In this document: positions 14,805-24,020 of the stretch, in pieces
How positions within the stretch are numbered: position 1 is the stretch's first letter
Layout: every line of letters starts with the position of its first letter
The notes under the pieces: generated by a model
The model's input: only the letters and a program-made list of their open reading frames with translations
What the model was told of the DNA's origin: nothing
Databases searched by the model: none
Position numbers and translations under genes: made by a program
From: Paragonimus westermani
Taxonomy: Eukaryota > Platyhelminthes > Trematoda > Plagiorchiida > Troglotrematidae
Direction of reading: 5' to 3'
NCBI GenBank assembly: GCA_008508345.1
Contig: QNGE01001309.1
Coordinates: 69,040 to 133,039 of the forward strand
DNA length: 64,000 nucleotides

Positions 14805-15535
14805 GCATGTTCACAATGCACCTCAAAGATAGTTTGCCTAGGTAATCCTCGTCCTTTTGTGTTTATCATCTCACCTGTTGTTGTCAAGCAGATTACGTTG
14901 GGAGAAACACAAGACGGCTATCGGAAAGGATTCGTGAACACCTCCCGAAATGGCTTCGCAATGGTTCGATAAAGCCCACTGCCAGTGCAGTCGGTTCCCA
15001 CTTAATTGACACCGGTCACCAAATTGATCCCGACGAAGCCTTCCGAGTTATCTACAAGGTTCGCCAATCCCACTCCAGAGCTGTCAGGTTGCGACTGTTA
15101 TCAACGGCCGAGGCTATTGCCAACAGACTCTACAATCCCTGTCTGTGTGCCCAAAAACAGTTCGTGCAAACCCTACATCTCCCTTGGCCAACTATTTCAC
15201 AGCCACTTGGAACTCAAGCAAGCGTGAACCACTTGACACGGACGACTGCATACCTCATGGCCGGCACGCGTAACACTCTCCATGTGTGTCAGTGTGGAAT
15301 CACCCGAAGTAAAACAATTGTTCATTCATTTTACACGGGCCGAATTTCGAGTGTCATCCAACATTCTAATAAAATGATACGAATAGGGCTGCAATCCAGG
15401 CGTAGGTCACGTAAAGAGTGGAACAAAAGCGATGATTGTTTACTACAGAAATTCACCCGAGAAACGGTGCTCAGCACTGACAGCAGCAGTGTACTTGTCC
15501 ACGAAAATCGTAAACGTTGTGTAACTGTGCGGTAG
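14805..15535 (+). pseudogene. Penelope-like element C-terminal GIY-YIG endonuclease, 5'-truncated
   Basis: One uninterrupted frame runs from after a TAA at 14843 to the stop ending at 15535. It begins with CVYHLTC (from 14858), then YVG, R and SERIREHLPKWL. This is the GIY-YIG nuclease layout: a GIY-like strand (here VYH), a YIG-like strand (here YVG), the arginine helix, and an EH motif. In PLEs this endonuclease follows the reverse transcriptase and nicks the target. Next come KPTASAVGSHLIDTGHQID and a YNPCLCAQKQF segment, as expected near a PLE C-terminus. A related stretch, TMHLKDSLPR, lies upstream of the stop in the same reading direction. No reverse transcriptase is recognisable further upstream, so the copy is 5'-truncated, the usual result of incomplete target-primed reverse transcription. 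The last 100 or so codons look like read-through rather than domain. Confidence 0.8.
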
Positions 15536-18439
15536 CGCTTATTCTATCAAACTTTGTGGTCAACCGAAGATAAAGTCCCTCATGAAATCAAATCCTCGAA
15601 ATGCACCAAGGTGAGGTGAATCCAATGGATTGGCAATGAATCTCGTTCAGGATGGTGTCTCTGCTGAGATTACAGACTTGAGACTTTTTACCTATAAGCA
15701 GAAACTGTCGATTTAGTTCAGGATGGTTGAGTTTTAGTTAATCGCGTCTCGATTCAAGGATTATGTCATCGCAACCTATCGTACTCTGTCTGGTTCTTAC
15801 CCTTCCTAAACCGCTCAATCTTGATGAAAATGGTGGACGAAGCCGATCGCAGAAAACATTGAAACGATGTTAATTACTCTAGAAGTAAAAGCTGATTCCA
15901 GGCTATGTTTTATATCTTCCACGCGCACGTTGCTTTTCACTTCTGTTGAAGTTGCATTCTAGATGTTGTAAGACGGTTGAAAACGACAGTTGATGATAAT
16001 CCACCTTATACAATGGTTTTTGACTCAGCTGATATAGCTGTGTGTTAGAAATCAATACAATTAATGGATTTGTATGAAAAGTTATACCAGTATCTGCCAG
16101 AAACTCCATTTTTTAACAGTAGGGTTGAAGGATGGATTATAGGCCTCGACTTTACAGCTTTATATTCGGAAGGATGACACGACAGTACTATTTAGACCCT
16201 GCTTCCTACATCAGTCTAGTATGAACAAGATATTTTCCTTCTGCTAAGTTGTGAGCACATGGACACTGAGATACTTCCGAGCAATAGACGCTGATAGCTC
16301 TGTATGCATACAACATTAGGCTAGCTTCTGGTATGTTTCACGGATGAGTAGGTGCATCTCTGGCATATTGTCTGACTAGCATGATATTTATGTATGTAGT
16401 ATGCAATCTTATACCGCAATATTCGTCAGATCTGGGTCTGCATACACCACTGATGTTGACTTCTTAAGAAAGACCGAGACCTTCTAGGACGTTTAAGAGT
16501 TTACAATTGATGGTGAAGTAAGTAAACAGAGTGAACTGAGTAAATTTGCTACAGATTTCAACATAGTTATTGCTGCCAAATTACCAATCTTCCTGGACGG
16601 CTACAAGACAAGAACATTAAGAGTGTAACACGTTCAAGTGGCATCATTATTCAACTAATGGTTTGTAATAGGATCACCACGTGAGCAATGACAACATTCA
16701 CCTCTATAGATTACATCCTATGCTGAATGCGGAAGGCACTAACCTAGCTCATATATAAGCGATTTCACATCATAACTTACAGCCTAATCCACCGTCTATC
16801 ATTTCTTGCTGTGCTTGTAAATATTGAATTAAGGTCGTTTCCATTTTGTGGGAGGTTATACTGTACTTAGCGTTAGGATTAGTCAGTAAAACGGTCTCGA
16901 ACCTGTAACTGATGTCCAATGGGTGGTAAGCAACTTTACCGGAAGTCGCTACCTGGTTGATGCATAATGCAAACTCCTGTACTCCCCGCAGCTACCTTCA
17001 CTCACCCTCACTTGAAAACTTTAATCAGTGTATGAGCAATTTGTAAAAATTGATGAAAAATTACTATGTTAAAGATCAGTTCCGGTGTGGGAGCTGCTTT
17101 TAACAAGGAACACTGATCAACTTAAATCGCACAAATCTCCAACATCTTGGGATTACCGGGGCGGTGGGAAACTTATTGCATCTACCCGTGTTTTTTTCAC
17201 ATAAACAATTTTGTGCATGTTCGGCCTATAATGAATTTGTCCACGCTAACTTCAACTTCTCCATTACCCGAATTTTTTTAAATCAAATTCTACAGACTTG
17301 GCATATGCGCATCACAGTCGTCGTTATTCTGAATTTGTTTTGCGTAAGCATTACAATTTATGGTGCGTTTTTCTCTGGTGAAGCTACAGATGTTATTCTT
17401 GCAAAAATGTTTCTATAGTTTGGTGCGTGGATAAATCGGGGTGAAAATTTGTGTCACAGAACAGACAAGAAATTCGAAGTAACATATAGATGCCGACTGC
17501 TAACCGGGGGATAATTAGTTCCTAATTTTGCCTTGAACGATGTGGACGTCTGGTGTTAAAATATGCGTTAGCTCTACAACATTCCTCTTCCAAGAAGTGT
17601 GGTCGAAGAAATTACCACATCGAGTGGCCTTACTGTCAGTGTGATTTTGACTTAGGTCTTGATGCCTGATTAAAATGTGTACTGACCCCCATGCTTTTCT
17701 ATAAATGTCACATCATTTCTCAGCAAAACGGAAGAGAGTTGAAGGGTAGAGCATGCGTTAACACCACGCATTATCGATACAACGGAAATCTAGTGAGCAG
17801 AAGGCATCAAAATTACAAAATTAATATAACTCACATGGATCTCTATCACCATGTTTGCCAGTGTAAGAAAATTGGCAGTATAGCTCCTTATATTGACAGC
17901 CGAATCAAAAGATTTGCTATGCATGGCCCAATTCTTCCGAGTTCTTCTGGTTTGGCGGTAACAATGAGTGGTAGTTTACACACAGAACAACGATCACTGA
18001 TAGCTTGTACGGAGTGCAAAATCAAAGAAAAACTTGGACCAACGGTCACTATAAATGCATTGATAGATAAAACGTTGATGCAGTGGTCTGCCCAGCCTTA
18101 ATTCACACACATCTAAATAACACGTCAACAGATAGTCTTAAAGATCATTCACACAAGTCACTCAAAGTTATCGTTCTATGATTGTTCATTCGGTGAGAAA
18201 CATGTCAAGTAGTACGTAGGCGGGCAACCTGAAATTAAATGATGAAGAAACGAACAACAGCAAAGAGTTTAAAATGGGTGTACTTGAGTTTCCTTATTGA
18301 TGCAATGGAACGGCATAGCGCACTGCACAGGTTGACCAATAACCCAGTTGTCTGATCGGTGTGACCAGTTGGTCACGGTTGCTTATCTATTCAGCGACAT
18401 TTTACTTAAAGGTCTCGTACGTCTGCTGACTTCTGCAAT
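15536..18439. other. No gene recognised; possible PLE tail at 15815-15870
   Basis: The text near 15815-15870 (TTGATGAAAATGG, later GAAGCCG and ATTGAAACGATGTTAA) resembles the 3' ends seen in some PLEs. It could mark the 3' limit of the element beginning at 14.8 kb; this is inference. A 136-codon open frame at 17691-18101 has no motif that I recognise and is within the length expected by chance in a window of this size. Confidence 0.4.
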
Positions 18440-19440
18440 GTTCTCAGCAGCCTCAGCAGACTTAGGTACCCTACCACTGATTTCGGCGCCAGCAGGGCTC
18501 ATTTCGCACTCACACTATCTGACTACAAATTCTGCGACACATCAATTTACTCTGAGTTAATCGAAAACGTCACAGCGTTCACAAGGTGGCGGTTCTCTTA
18601 GAAACCCTTTAAAATAGATTATATTTTACCGAATAACAATCATTATCAATGACCTAAAAATTAATGACGCGCGTGAGTGCAATGAATTCAGTGTTATCGT
18701 GTGTTGCCTAATAACTTACAGACACACAACCAACTCAAAACACCGCAGTGATATTCGACAAATCGGACTGGACCTCCCTGGCCAAAGAACTTAGAGATGT
18801 GTGTTAAACTCATGTCCCAGCTTGCCAATCATACGATGATTACTGACAATTTATCATGGACGGGGTTGCGAAAGGCACCGTCAAATACGTTCCGAACAGA
18901 CAATCTAGACGACAAGACGTAGAAAACCTCACCGGCGCAGCACAATTTAGTTACTGAGAGGAAAATGAATCAGTCTGGGTCACGTGTGACGTACAGAACA
19001 CCGAAAAAAGACACACACACGCAGGGTACTGTATAGTGTGCAAACGTGCAGCAGTAGCTGTGAATGCCAACGAGCATTAGCGCCAGCTAGACCTGACTAA
19101 CAAGTTTGGTGTCAGTCTAAAACCGTTCTATGACTGTATTACGTTCATCACCAAAACCGTCCCGCATTCTCTCACTTGCGTCACACGAGAGAGATAATCG
19201 ACTTGAACGAAGAAGCCGTTACTGCTTTTGGTAACCGGTATCTGAACACGCTCGCTCCCAGTTCCACAAAGTCAGTACATACAACACCGATATCATAACA
19301 CTGCGTTTCAAAAGCTCTAAGCGCTTTGTGAGCCAAAGTCTACAGGCTGTGTCTTTATCGGCCCTCTGGTACTAAATGTGATAGTTGTTCGTGAGCATTT
19401 TACCCAACCATTCCAGGAGGACTGAAGGGTGCCAGCAATG
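18440..19440 (+). pseudogene. LINE relic (CR1/jockey-like): endonuclease end and linker to reverse transcriptase
   Basis: Conceptual translation with frameshifts gives a series typical of APE-type non-LTR retrotransposons. YPTTDF precedes ENVTAFTRWR (18563-18592), matching the region after the GDFN motif where family members read HV.(E/A)PTRWR. Next come DWTSLAKELRDV (from 18766), VKYVPNRQSRRQD (from 18880), and YCIV.KRA followed by LTNKFGVSLKPFYDCI (about 19096-19145). These belong to the linker between endonuclease and reverse transcriptase. Stops occur within and between blocks. The reverse transcriptase core is absent; the element breaks off just before the fold-back at 19462. Clade assignment is tentative. 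Confidence 0.7.
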
Positions 19441-19461
19441 AGCTCGTTGACTATAAACATT

Positions 19462-19654
19462 AATGTCAGTTGCTTCAAATATGACAGAAAGCCTGATTGG
19501 TAACCACTGCCAAATGCGTCTCATCAGATTTACATTGTCATTTACATATGATATATATATATCAGTTCAAATCTAATGAAACGCACTCGACAGTAGTTAC
19601 CAACCAGGCTTCCTGTGATATCTGAAGCTTATTGCTTTTACGACTCTAACATTG
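19462..19654. repeat. Fold-back (long inverted repeat) with AT-rich loop
   Basis: The arm at 19485-19531 pairs with 19569-19615 over 47 positions with 39 identities, and both arms extend outward with a gap (aatgtcag at 19462 against ctaacatt ending at 19654). The loop of about 37 nt contains (AT)n. All eight arm differences are transitions. In each, the left arm has A or C where the reverse complement of the right arm has G or T. A transcript of the minus strand would therefore pair along all 47 positions, with eight G-U wobbles. It lies between a LINE relic and the truncated gypsy 5' LTR. It could be a fold-back transposon, a MITE or a hairpin RNA gene; the sequence does not decide. Confidence 0.8.
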
Positions 19655-19657
19655 AGT

Positions 19658-19720
19658 GATATATATATATACATATAGATGTATATATATATATGTATGT
19701 ACATATTTATATATACATAC
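19658..19720. repeat. AT-rich microsatellite
   Basis: Imperfect (AT)n and (TATG)n repeats fill this stretch. It adjoins the point at which homology to the gypsy LTR begins (about 19717), so it replaces or interrupts the front part of the 5' LTR. Confidence 0.85.
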
Positions 19721-19835
19721 GAATGAGTGTGTTCGTTTGTTGTCATGTTGAAGTGCACACCGCATGTCGCGGTTTTCCGAATAACCATTTCTTACGCCAT
19801 CTGCGTGCTTGACTCACAAGGAGCGGTGCCATGGC
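19717..19835 (+). repeat. Gypsy 5' LTR, front part missing
   Basis: From atacgaatgagtgtgtt onward this aligns with the 3' LTR from about 23906 to its end; shared blocks include ggttttcc, aaataa/gaataa and cttacgccatc. Only the last 120 bp or so are present, because the fold-back and AT repeat occupy the place of the U3 part. The primer-binding site should lie just after about 19836; I could not match it to a tRNA 3' end with confidence. Confidence 0.72.
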
Positions 19836-19847
19836 CAGGTTTGGAGG

Positions 19848-20448
19848 ATGAAGATCGCAACCGTTCGAGAAGAAGGACGTCCGAATTATCCCGGGGGACT
19901 TTCATGACGTGTCCGAGATGATCGGAGTCATGAATGACCGGGTGGTGCTGGCCGCAATGTGGATGCCAATCAAGAACAAGGCGAAAGCGGTCCTAAAGAC
20001 AAAACAAAGGGGTCTTATAAATTTGTAAGGGAGGCGCTGGTCGCCAAGTTCGGCAACCCTACCGACTGTCAGAAGTCAGTGTGACGGTTCAAGGGAGCCC
20101 GACTCGGACCAGCAGACAATGCCGTCGTTTCCGCCGTGTCATTTCCGGGCAGTGTTGTCAGCAGTCCTGCAGCAAATGAACCAGGATTCAGAGCAACGCA
20201 TGTTGATTTATCATTATCCGCGCAAAATGCCACAAACAGTCCGAGATCTGCTCAAGATTGCCGTCATCGTACGATCGACGACTTTGAAACATTTGGCCGA
20301 TTCGGCTCGACCAATGATGACGGAAAGCTCTCTGACACTTAAAGAGCTGGAGACGAGTGATCTAAGTGAACTGGACAAAATTCGATGTGCAATGGAAACA
20401 TTGAATCAAGAAGCGGCAGCTTTAATGATGAAGAAGAAGGAGGAGTAA
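19848..20448 (+). pseudogene. Gypsy gag relic
   Basis: Two frames carry gag-like text. The first contains DFHDVSEMIGVMNDRVVLAAMW, then a frame change to FVREALVAKFGNPTD and RFKGARLGPADNAVV, the part of gypsy gag where a helical capsid segment reads R..F...FG. The second is open at 20119-20448 and ends in ELETSDLSELDKIRCAMETL plus a lysine- and glutamate-rich tail. The acidic and basic helices fit a capsid C-terminal region. I see no intact CCHC zinc knuckle after it. At least two frameshifts and several stops are present. Confidence 0.6.
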
Positions 20449-20624
20449 AGTTTCTAACGACATATTCGACCGATGCGAAAGGCGTTGACAGTGAGGGAAT
20501 ATTTTGCCGACGATAAGAAAAGGAAGTATTTGAATAAAACTTCCCCTGATTGTCTTTGGTTTGGGAAGGGACATCTAATAATGGAGGCGATTAATCAGAT
20601 GGTATTTCAGTCTGGGTTAAAAAT

Positions 20625-20708
20625 CCGTTAGCTCAGAGTGGTGTTTTGTTTGACATTGGGGCTGCGAATTCACTGATCTGGTCAGAACTAAAGAAGACAG
20701 ATTAGCCG
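20625..20708 (+). pseudogene. Gypsy aspartic protease relic
   Basis: The frame reads VLFDIGAANSLIWSELKKTD and then a stop. DIGAANS stands for the active-site D(T/S)GA..S loop of retroviral-type aspartic proteases, with Thr changed to Ile; the catalytic Asp codon is 20652-20654. Only the N-terminal loop region is recognisable. Its place between gag and reverse transcriptase is as expected. Confidence 0.6.
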
Positions 20709-21144
20709 CCCACAATAGTCTTCTGAGCAGTGATTGGATTCACTCTGATAGTTAATTACCTGACAGAATATGATGTCCGAATGGGTTATCATACAGTCAA
20801 ACGGTCTTTAGTCCTATCCCGGACGCACGGCAGACCACAATGGGGCGGATTTTCTTGATCGTGATAAAACCATGTTTGACTCAGAATGTGATAAGCTTAC
20901 ATCTAGGCATGTTGTGGTTCGACCAGCGAGAAACTGCAAACCACAGCTCGGACAACTTGAACCGAACGCGTCCACGACAATAGTGACTCGTGGCAACCGG
21001 TTGCTCAGTGAACCAGTATGGCACTTTTGAGGATTGTTCACTGCGGACCAGGACCTGTACGGTTACTGTGACTGGATTGAATATGAAAACTCCATTCGGT
21101 CATTCGACCATTCGGTCGCAGAGGAATTCCAACACATCTGCAGC

Positions 21145-21704
21145 CAGAGGTCGAACGAGAGTTGATGGACAAGCTGAGAGAGAAAATAATCGAGGAAGCG
21201 GATAGTCTGTCTCATTATTCTGAATTGTTCGTGGGGAAGCCTGCTGGTAAATTTCGGTTTTTCGTGAATTTCAGAAGAAGCAACTGGATTGCGGTCAACA
21301 AAGTAGTAGCCATCTCAGTGGTGACATGGGTTTTTGATCAACTACAGAGTGCCAGCGTATTGACAGTGCAGTGCTTGTGATCCGGATTTGGCATATTCCA
21401 ATCAGGCAACTGGGCCGATAAGAAACCGCATTCATGGTGGGAGATGAAAGGTATCGGTTTAAACGTAATACTCTTTGGACTACCGGGCAACCCTTCTGCA
21501 TTCAAGAGACTGATGCAAAAGACTGCTGCCCATAGGAAGGATGTTGTCATCTACAGTACCAGTGAAGCAGAATATGCGGTGCATATATCAGCCGCGTTGC
21601 ACGAGAGTGAACAAGCCGGCCTACGAATCCGTAATCAGAAGCCGCAGTTAGCGAAACAATCAGTGATACTATTCGGTCACAAGGTCGGTCAGGGTGAGGT
21701 CTAA
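21145..21704 (+). pseudogene. Gypsy reverse transcriptase relic
   Basis: The fingers and palm text is recognisable: GKPAGKFRFFVNFRRSNWIAV and FDQLQSA, then after a frame change LFGLPGNPSAFKRLM, then VVIYS, EQAGLRIRNQK and VILFGHKV. These correspond in order to the family motifs around DFR.LN, D.L.GA, PFGL..AP..FQ..M, Y.DD, AGL....KC and FLGH. The catalytic Y.DD box is reduced to HRKD at 21531-21542, and about a dozen residues before it are missing. The enzyme cannot be functional. Confidence 0.82.
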
Positions 21705-21729
21705 TCAATGCTCGAATAACTGACGATGA

Positions 21730-22347
21730 TGATCGAAGCTATTCCAGTGCCAACAACGGAGAGCATGATGCGACAGTTACCGGATCGCGCTGATTTCTAC
21801 AACCGGCTTATAAAAATCTTCAATGACCTCAAAAACCCACTACAAGTAATTCCGAAGTAACGCCGGTTTCGCTTATCAGAAAGCGCCAGTCAAGCGTTTG
21901 TCAAAATCTAACAAGCGATGAACAACGGACAACTGACGCTGGAATTACTGATGGCTGGACAGAGCTTGGTTGTTACAACGGATGCGAATTATGTAGGAAT
22001 TGGAGCTGTACTGAAGCGGGAAGGCGGTGCTGTAGAATACGTCAGTCGAGTACTGTCTTCTGTTGGGGGTAAATATTCAGCGACAGAAAAGAGTGTCTGG
22101 CGATCGCGCCGACCCTGAAAAAATGGATTTCATACTTGCCTGGCCGATGCTTCCACGTGGAGACAGACCACAAACCACTTGGGTGGATTAAGTCAGTGAA
22201 GGACCCCAGGGGAAAACTGTTCCATCGGATGTTACGACTACAGGAGTACGATTTCAAAACTCGCGATGCAGTTGGCAGAGGTAATTTTGTTCCCGATTCG
22301 CTTCCCCGAACGCAGCATGTGGGTGAAATCCACAAGGGTGAGATCTG
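21730..22347 (+). pseudogene. Gypsy connection and RNase H relic
   Basis: IPVPTTESMMRQLPDRADFYNR matches the connection region after the reverse transcriptase. The RNase H then shows TTDANYVGIGAVLKREGG (first catalytic Asp), VEYVSRVLS and YSATEKS (catalytic Glu), a frameshift near 22110-22135, then HVETDHKPLGWIKS (catalytic Asp) and RMLRLQEYDF. It ends in NFVPDSLPR, the counterpart of the usual N.VADALSR. The catalytic acids survive although the frame is broken. This stretch is the best preserved part of the element. Confidence 0.85.
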
Positions 22348-22574
22348 AGTTAACAGTACGGAACTCGAGAACGACGCCGGAAAGTTATAAGCAGCACAGA
22401 TGATGGGTAGAGCAATCCAGGTTGTGGTTGACAAACTTCTGCAGGGAGGATGAGCCCCAGAAGAAAAAAGAGAGCCGGAAGTGAGGGCTTTCAAAGTGCA
22501 CTAGTCATAGTTGTGGTTGGTACATGCTGGAATTTTATTACACCAACTACGTGCCATTTATGTTGGCGGAGTTC

Positions 22575-23550
22575 AGGGCGACAGTTTTGGAGGTATGTCA
22601 TCAGTCGAATCATACCGGCTGTCATCGAACCTACGAAATGCTCAATTAAAAGGTTTGCTGGCCAGGAATGAGAGGTGAAGTTGATCGTTACGTGTGGATA
22701 TGCCAACAGTGTCAGGGGCTCAAGAGCATTCACCACTCGAATTAATAACCCACTCAACCATCCCGGGCCAGTGAAATTGGGTAATTGTGGTCGGTGGATG
22801 TGATGGGCCATTTGCATGGGCTACCTCCGTAAACCAGTATATCGCGGTCATGAGTAAACAACTCATAAGATGGACCAAAACAACCGTTACACTTGATCAG
22901 TGAGCGAACAACGCATGCAGGGCGGTGATGAAGCACGTTGCTACAAATCACGGAATACCGCAAACATACTGACTGATCAAATCTCCTGCTTCGGAACTGA
23001 GGAACGTCAGAACTGTTTGGAACTCTTGAGGATCAAGAAACTTCACACAACGCCATGCCACTCTGAACTGAACAGATCGATGGACAGAAGGCATCGTACA
23101 ATCAAGGAGTGGTTGCTGGCGAAGCAGAAGACCGGAATAGGTGTCACCATTTATTGTGTTGGCCCAGCGCTGTCCGCCACAGGCAAAGAAGAAGAAATCG
23201 CCGTTAGAGCTAATATGTGGGCGCATACCAGCTGATAAGAGATTGGCCTACGGGTAGACCGATGGATGAGCACGCGTGAATTAGCAGAGGCCCGAAGGTT
23301 GGCCAACCACAACCTGACAATTACACAAGAGGTTTCCAAAGAGCATTCGACCCCGAAGTTATATGGTCGACGTGGTGTGCTTGAACCTGATTCTAGGGTT
23401 AATTACAGAGACCGGCGGAGTTAAGAGTAACAAGACCAGTATCTGGGAGTTTCCTGGAAAGATGGATGGAATCGCGTACAGTAGTGGAACGCGGCGGCTA
23501 GTGTATTCGGCCGAGTGAGAAGAATCACCATAAGGTTCACAAAGTAAGCT
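22575..23550 (+). pseudogene. Gypsy integrase relic
   Basis: The HHCC zinc domain is nearly complete: VCHQSNHTGCHRTYEML (first His 22599-22601), a stop, KVCWPGMRGEVDRYV, then CQQC with cysteines at 22701 and 22710. The catalytic core starts with VDVMG (Asp codon 22797-22799), shifts frame into PFAWATSVNQYIAVMS, and continues with ILTDQISCFG (second Asp) and LLRIKKLHTTPCHSELNRSMDRRHRTIK. In the last motif the catalytic Glu of the D,D-35-E triad is Asp (SMDRRHRT for MVER.HRT). A basic C-terminal stretch (RRLANHN, VSKEHSTPKLYG, VNYRDRR) follows with stops. Confidence 0.83.
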
Positions 23551-23682
23551 TCGCAATGGATGACACTTAGCACAGAAGAGGATGAGCACGAAACATGTCA
23601 TAATGACGGACGCTGGTAAGCAGATTTTTGAGAGGACTAGGAGAACCGGAATGAAGTTTGCAGCAGCTGGGGCAATCTTTGT

Positions 23683-23696
23683 GGGAGGGGGGAGAG
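23683..23696 (+). promoter_or_regulatory. Polypurine tract of the gypsy element
   Basis: Fourteen purines (gggagg, gggg, agag) end immediately before the TG that starts the 3' LTR. Such tracts prime plus-strand DNA synthesis in LTR retrotransposons. Its position fixes the LTR start independently of the solo LTR comparison. Confidence 0.75.
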
Positions 23697-24020
23697 TGTG
23701 GTGAGGACAAGCGATCGCAGTATAGTACTCATCTCATCATTATTCGCCAGAGAGGCATCAGCGTACATTTGGATAGTGTAGTGACCGGTGGAGAATGCAG
23801 ATGGAAACGGTGGGATCCGTCTGATGTGAACTGGTTCACTATGCATACAAGAACTTGGCATAGGCAACCGTTGCAGCCGTGACATTCTGGGATCAAGGTT
23901 ATACGTAAATGAGTGTGTTTGTCGTCGTCGTGTTGGAGTGCCTATCGCACGCGTTGGTTTTCCAAATAATCCTTCCTTACGCCATCCGCGTTCTTGGCTG
24001 TGATCTCGAGTGCTCAACCA
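23697..24020 (+). repeat. Gypsy 3' LTR
   Basis: It begins TGTGGTGAGG after the polypurine tract and ends near ctcaacca. It aligns along its length with the solo LTR at 5289-5607 on the other strand and, in its last 120 bp, with the 5' LTR at 19717-19835. The 3' limit is accurate to a few bases only, because the end is diverged in all three copies. Confidence 0.8.

Larger units (their letters stand above)
19717..24020 (+). mobile_element. Decayed Ty3/gypsy LTR retrotransposon
   Basis: The whole element is bounded by a partial 5' LTR and a full 3' LTR in direct orientation. The internal region of about 3.86 kb holds gag, protease, reverse transcriptase, RNase H and integrase relics in that order. 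Integrase after RNase H identifies the Ty3/gypsy order rather than Ty1/copia. Every domain has stops or frameshifts, so the copy is inactive. The internal region is shorter than the roughly 4.5-5 kb usual for the group, with visible deletions in the reverse transcriptase and in the zinc-knuckle region. A solo LTR of the same family lies at 5289-5607. Confidence 0.88.

Noticed and set aside
17691..18101. 136-codon open frame on the plus strand
   Set aside because: No motif, no signal peptide or membrane segment, and no splice or expression context. A frame of this length is expected by chance in 64 kb of both strands.
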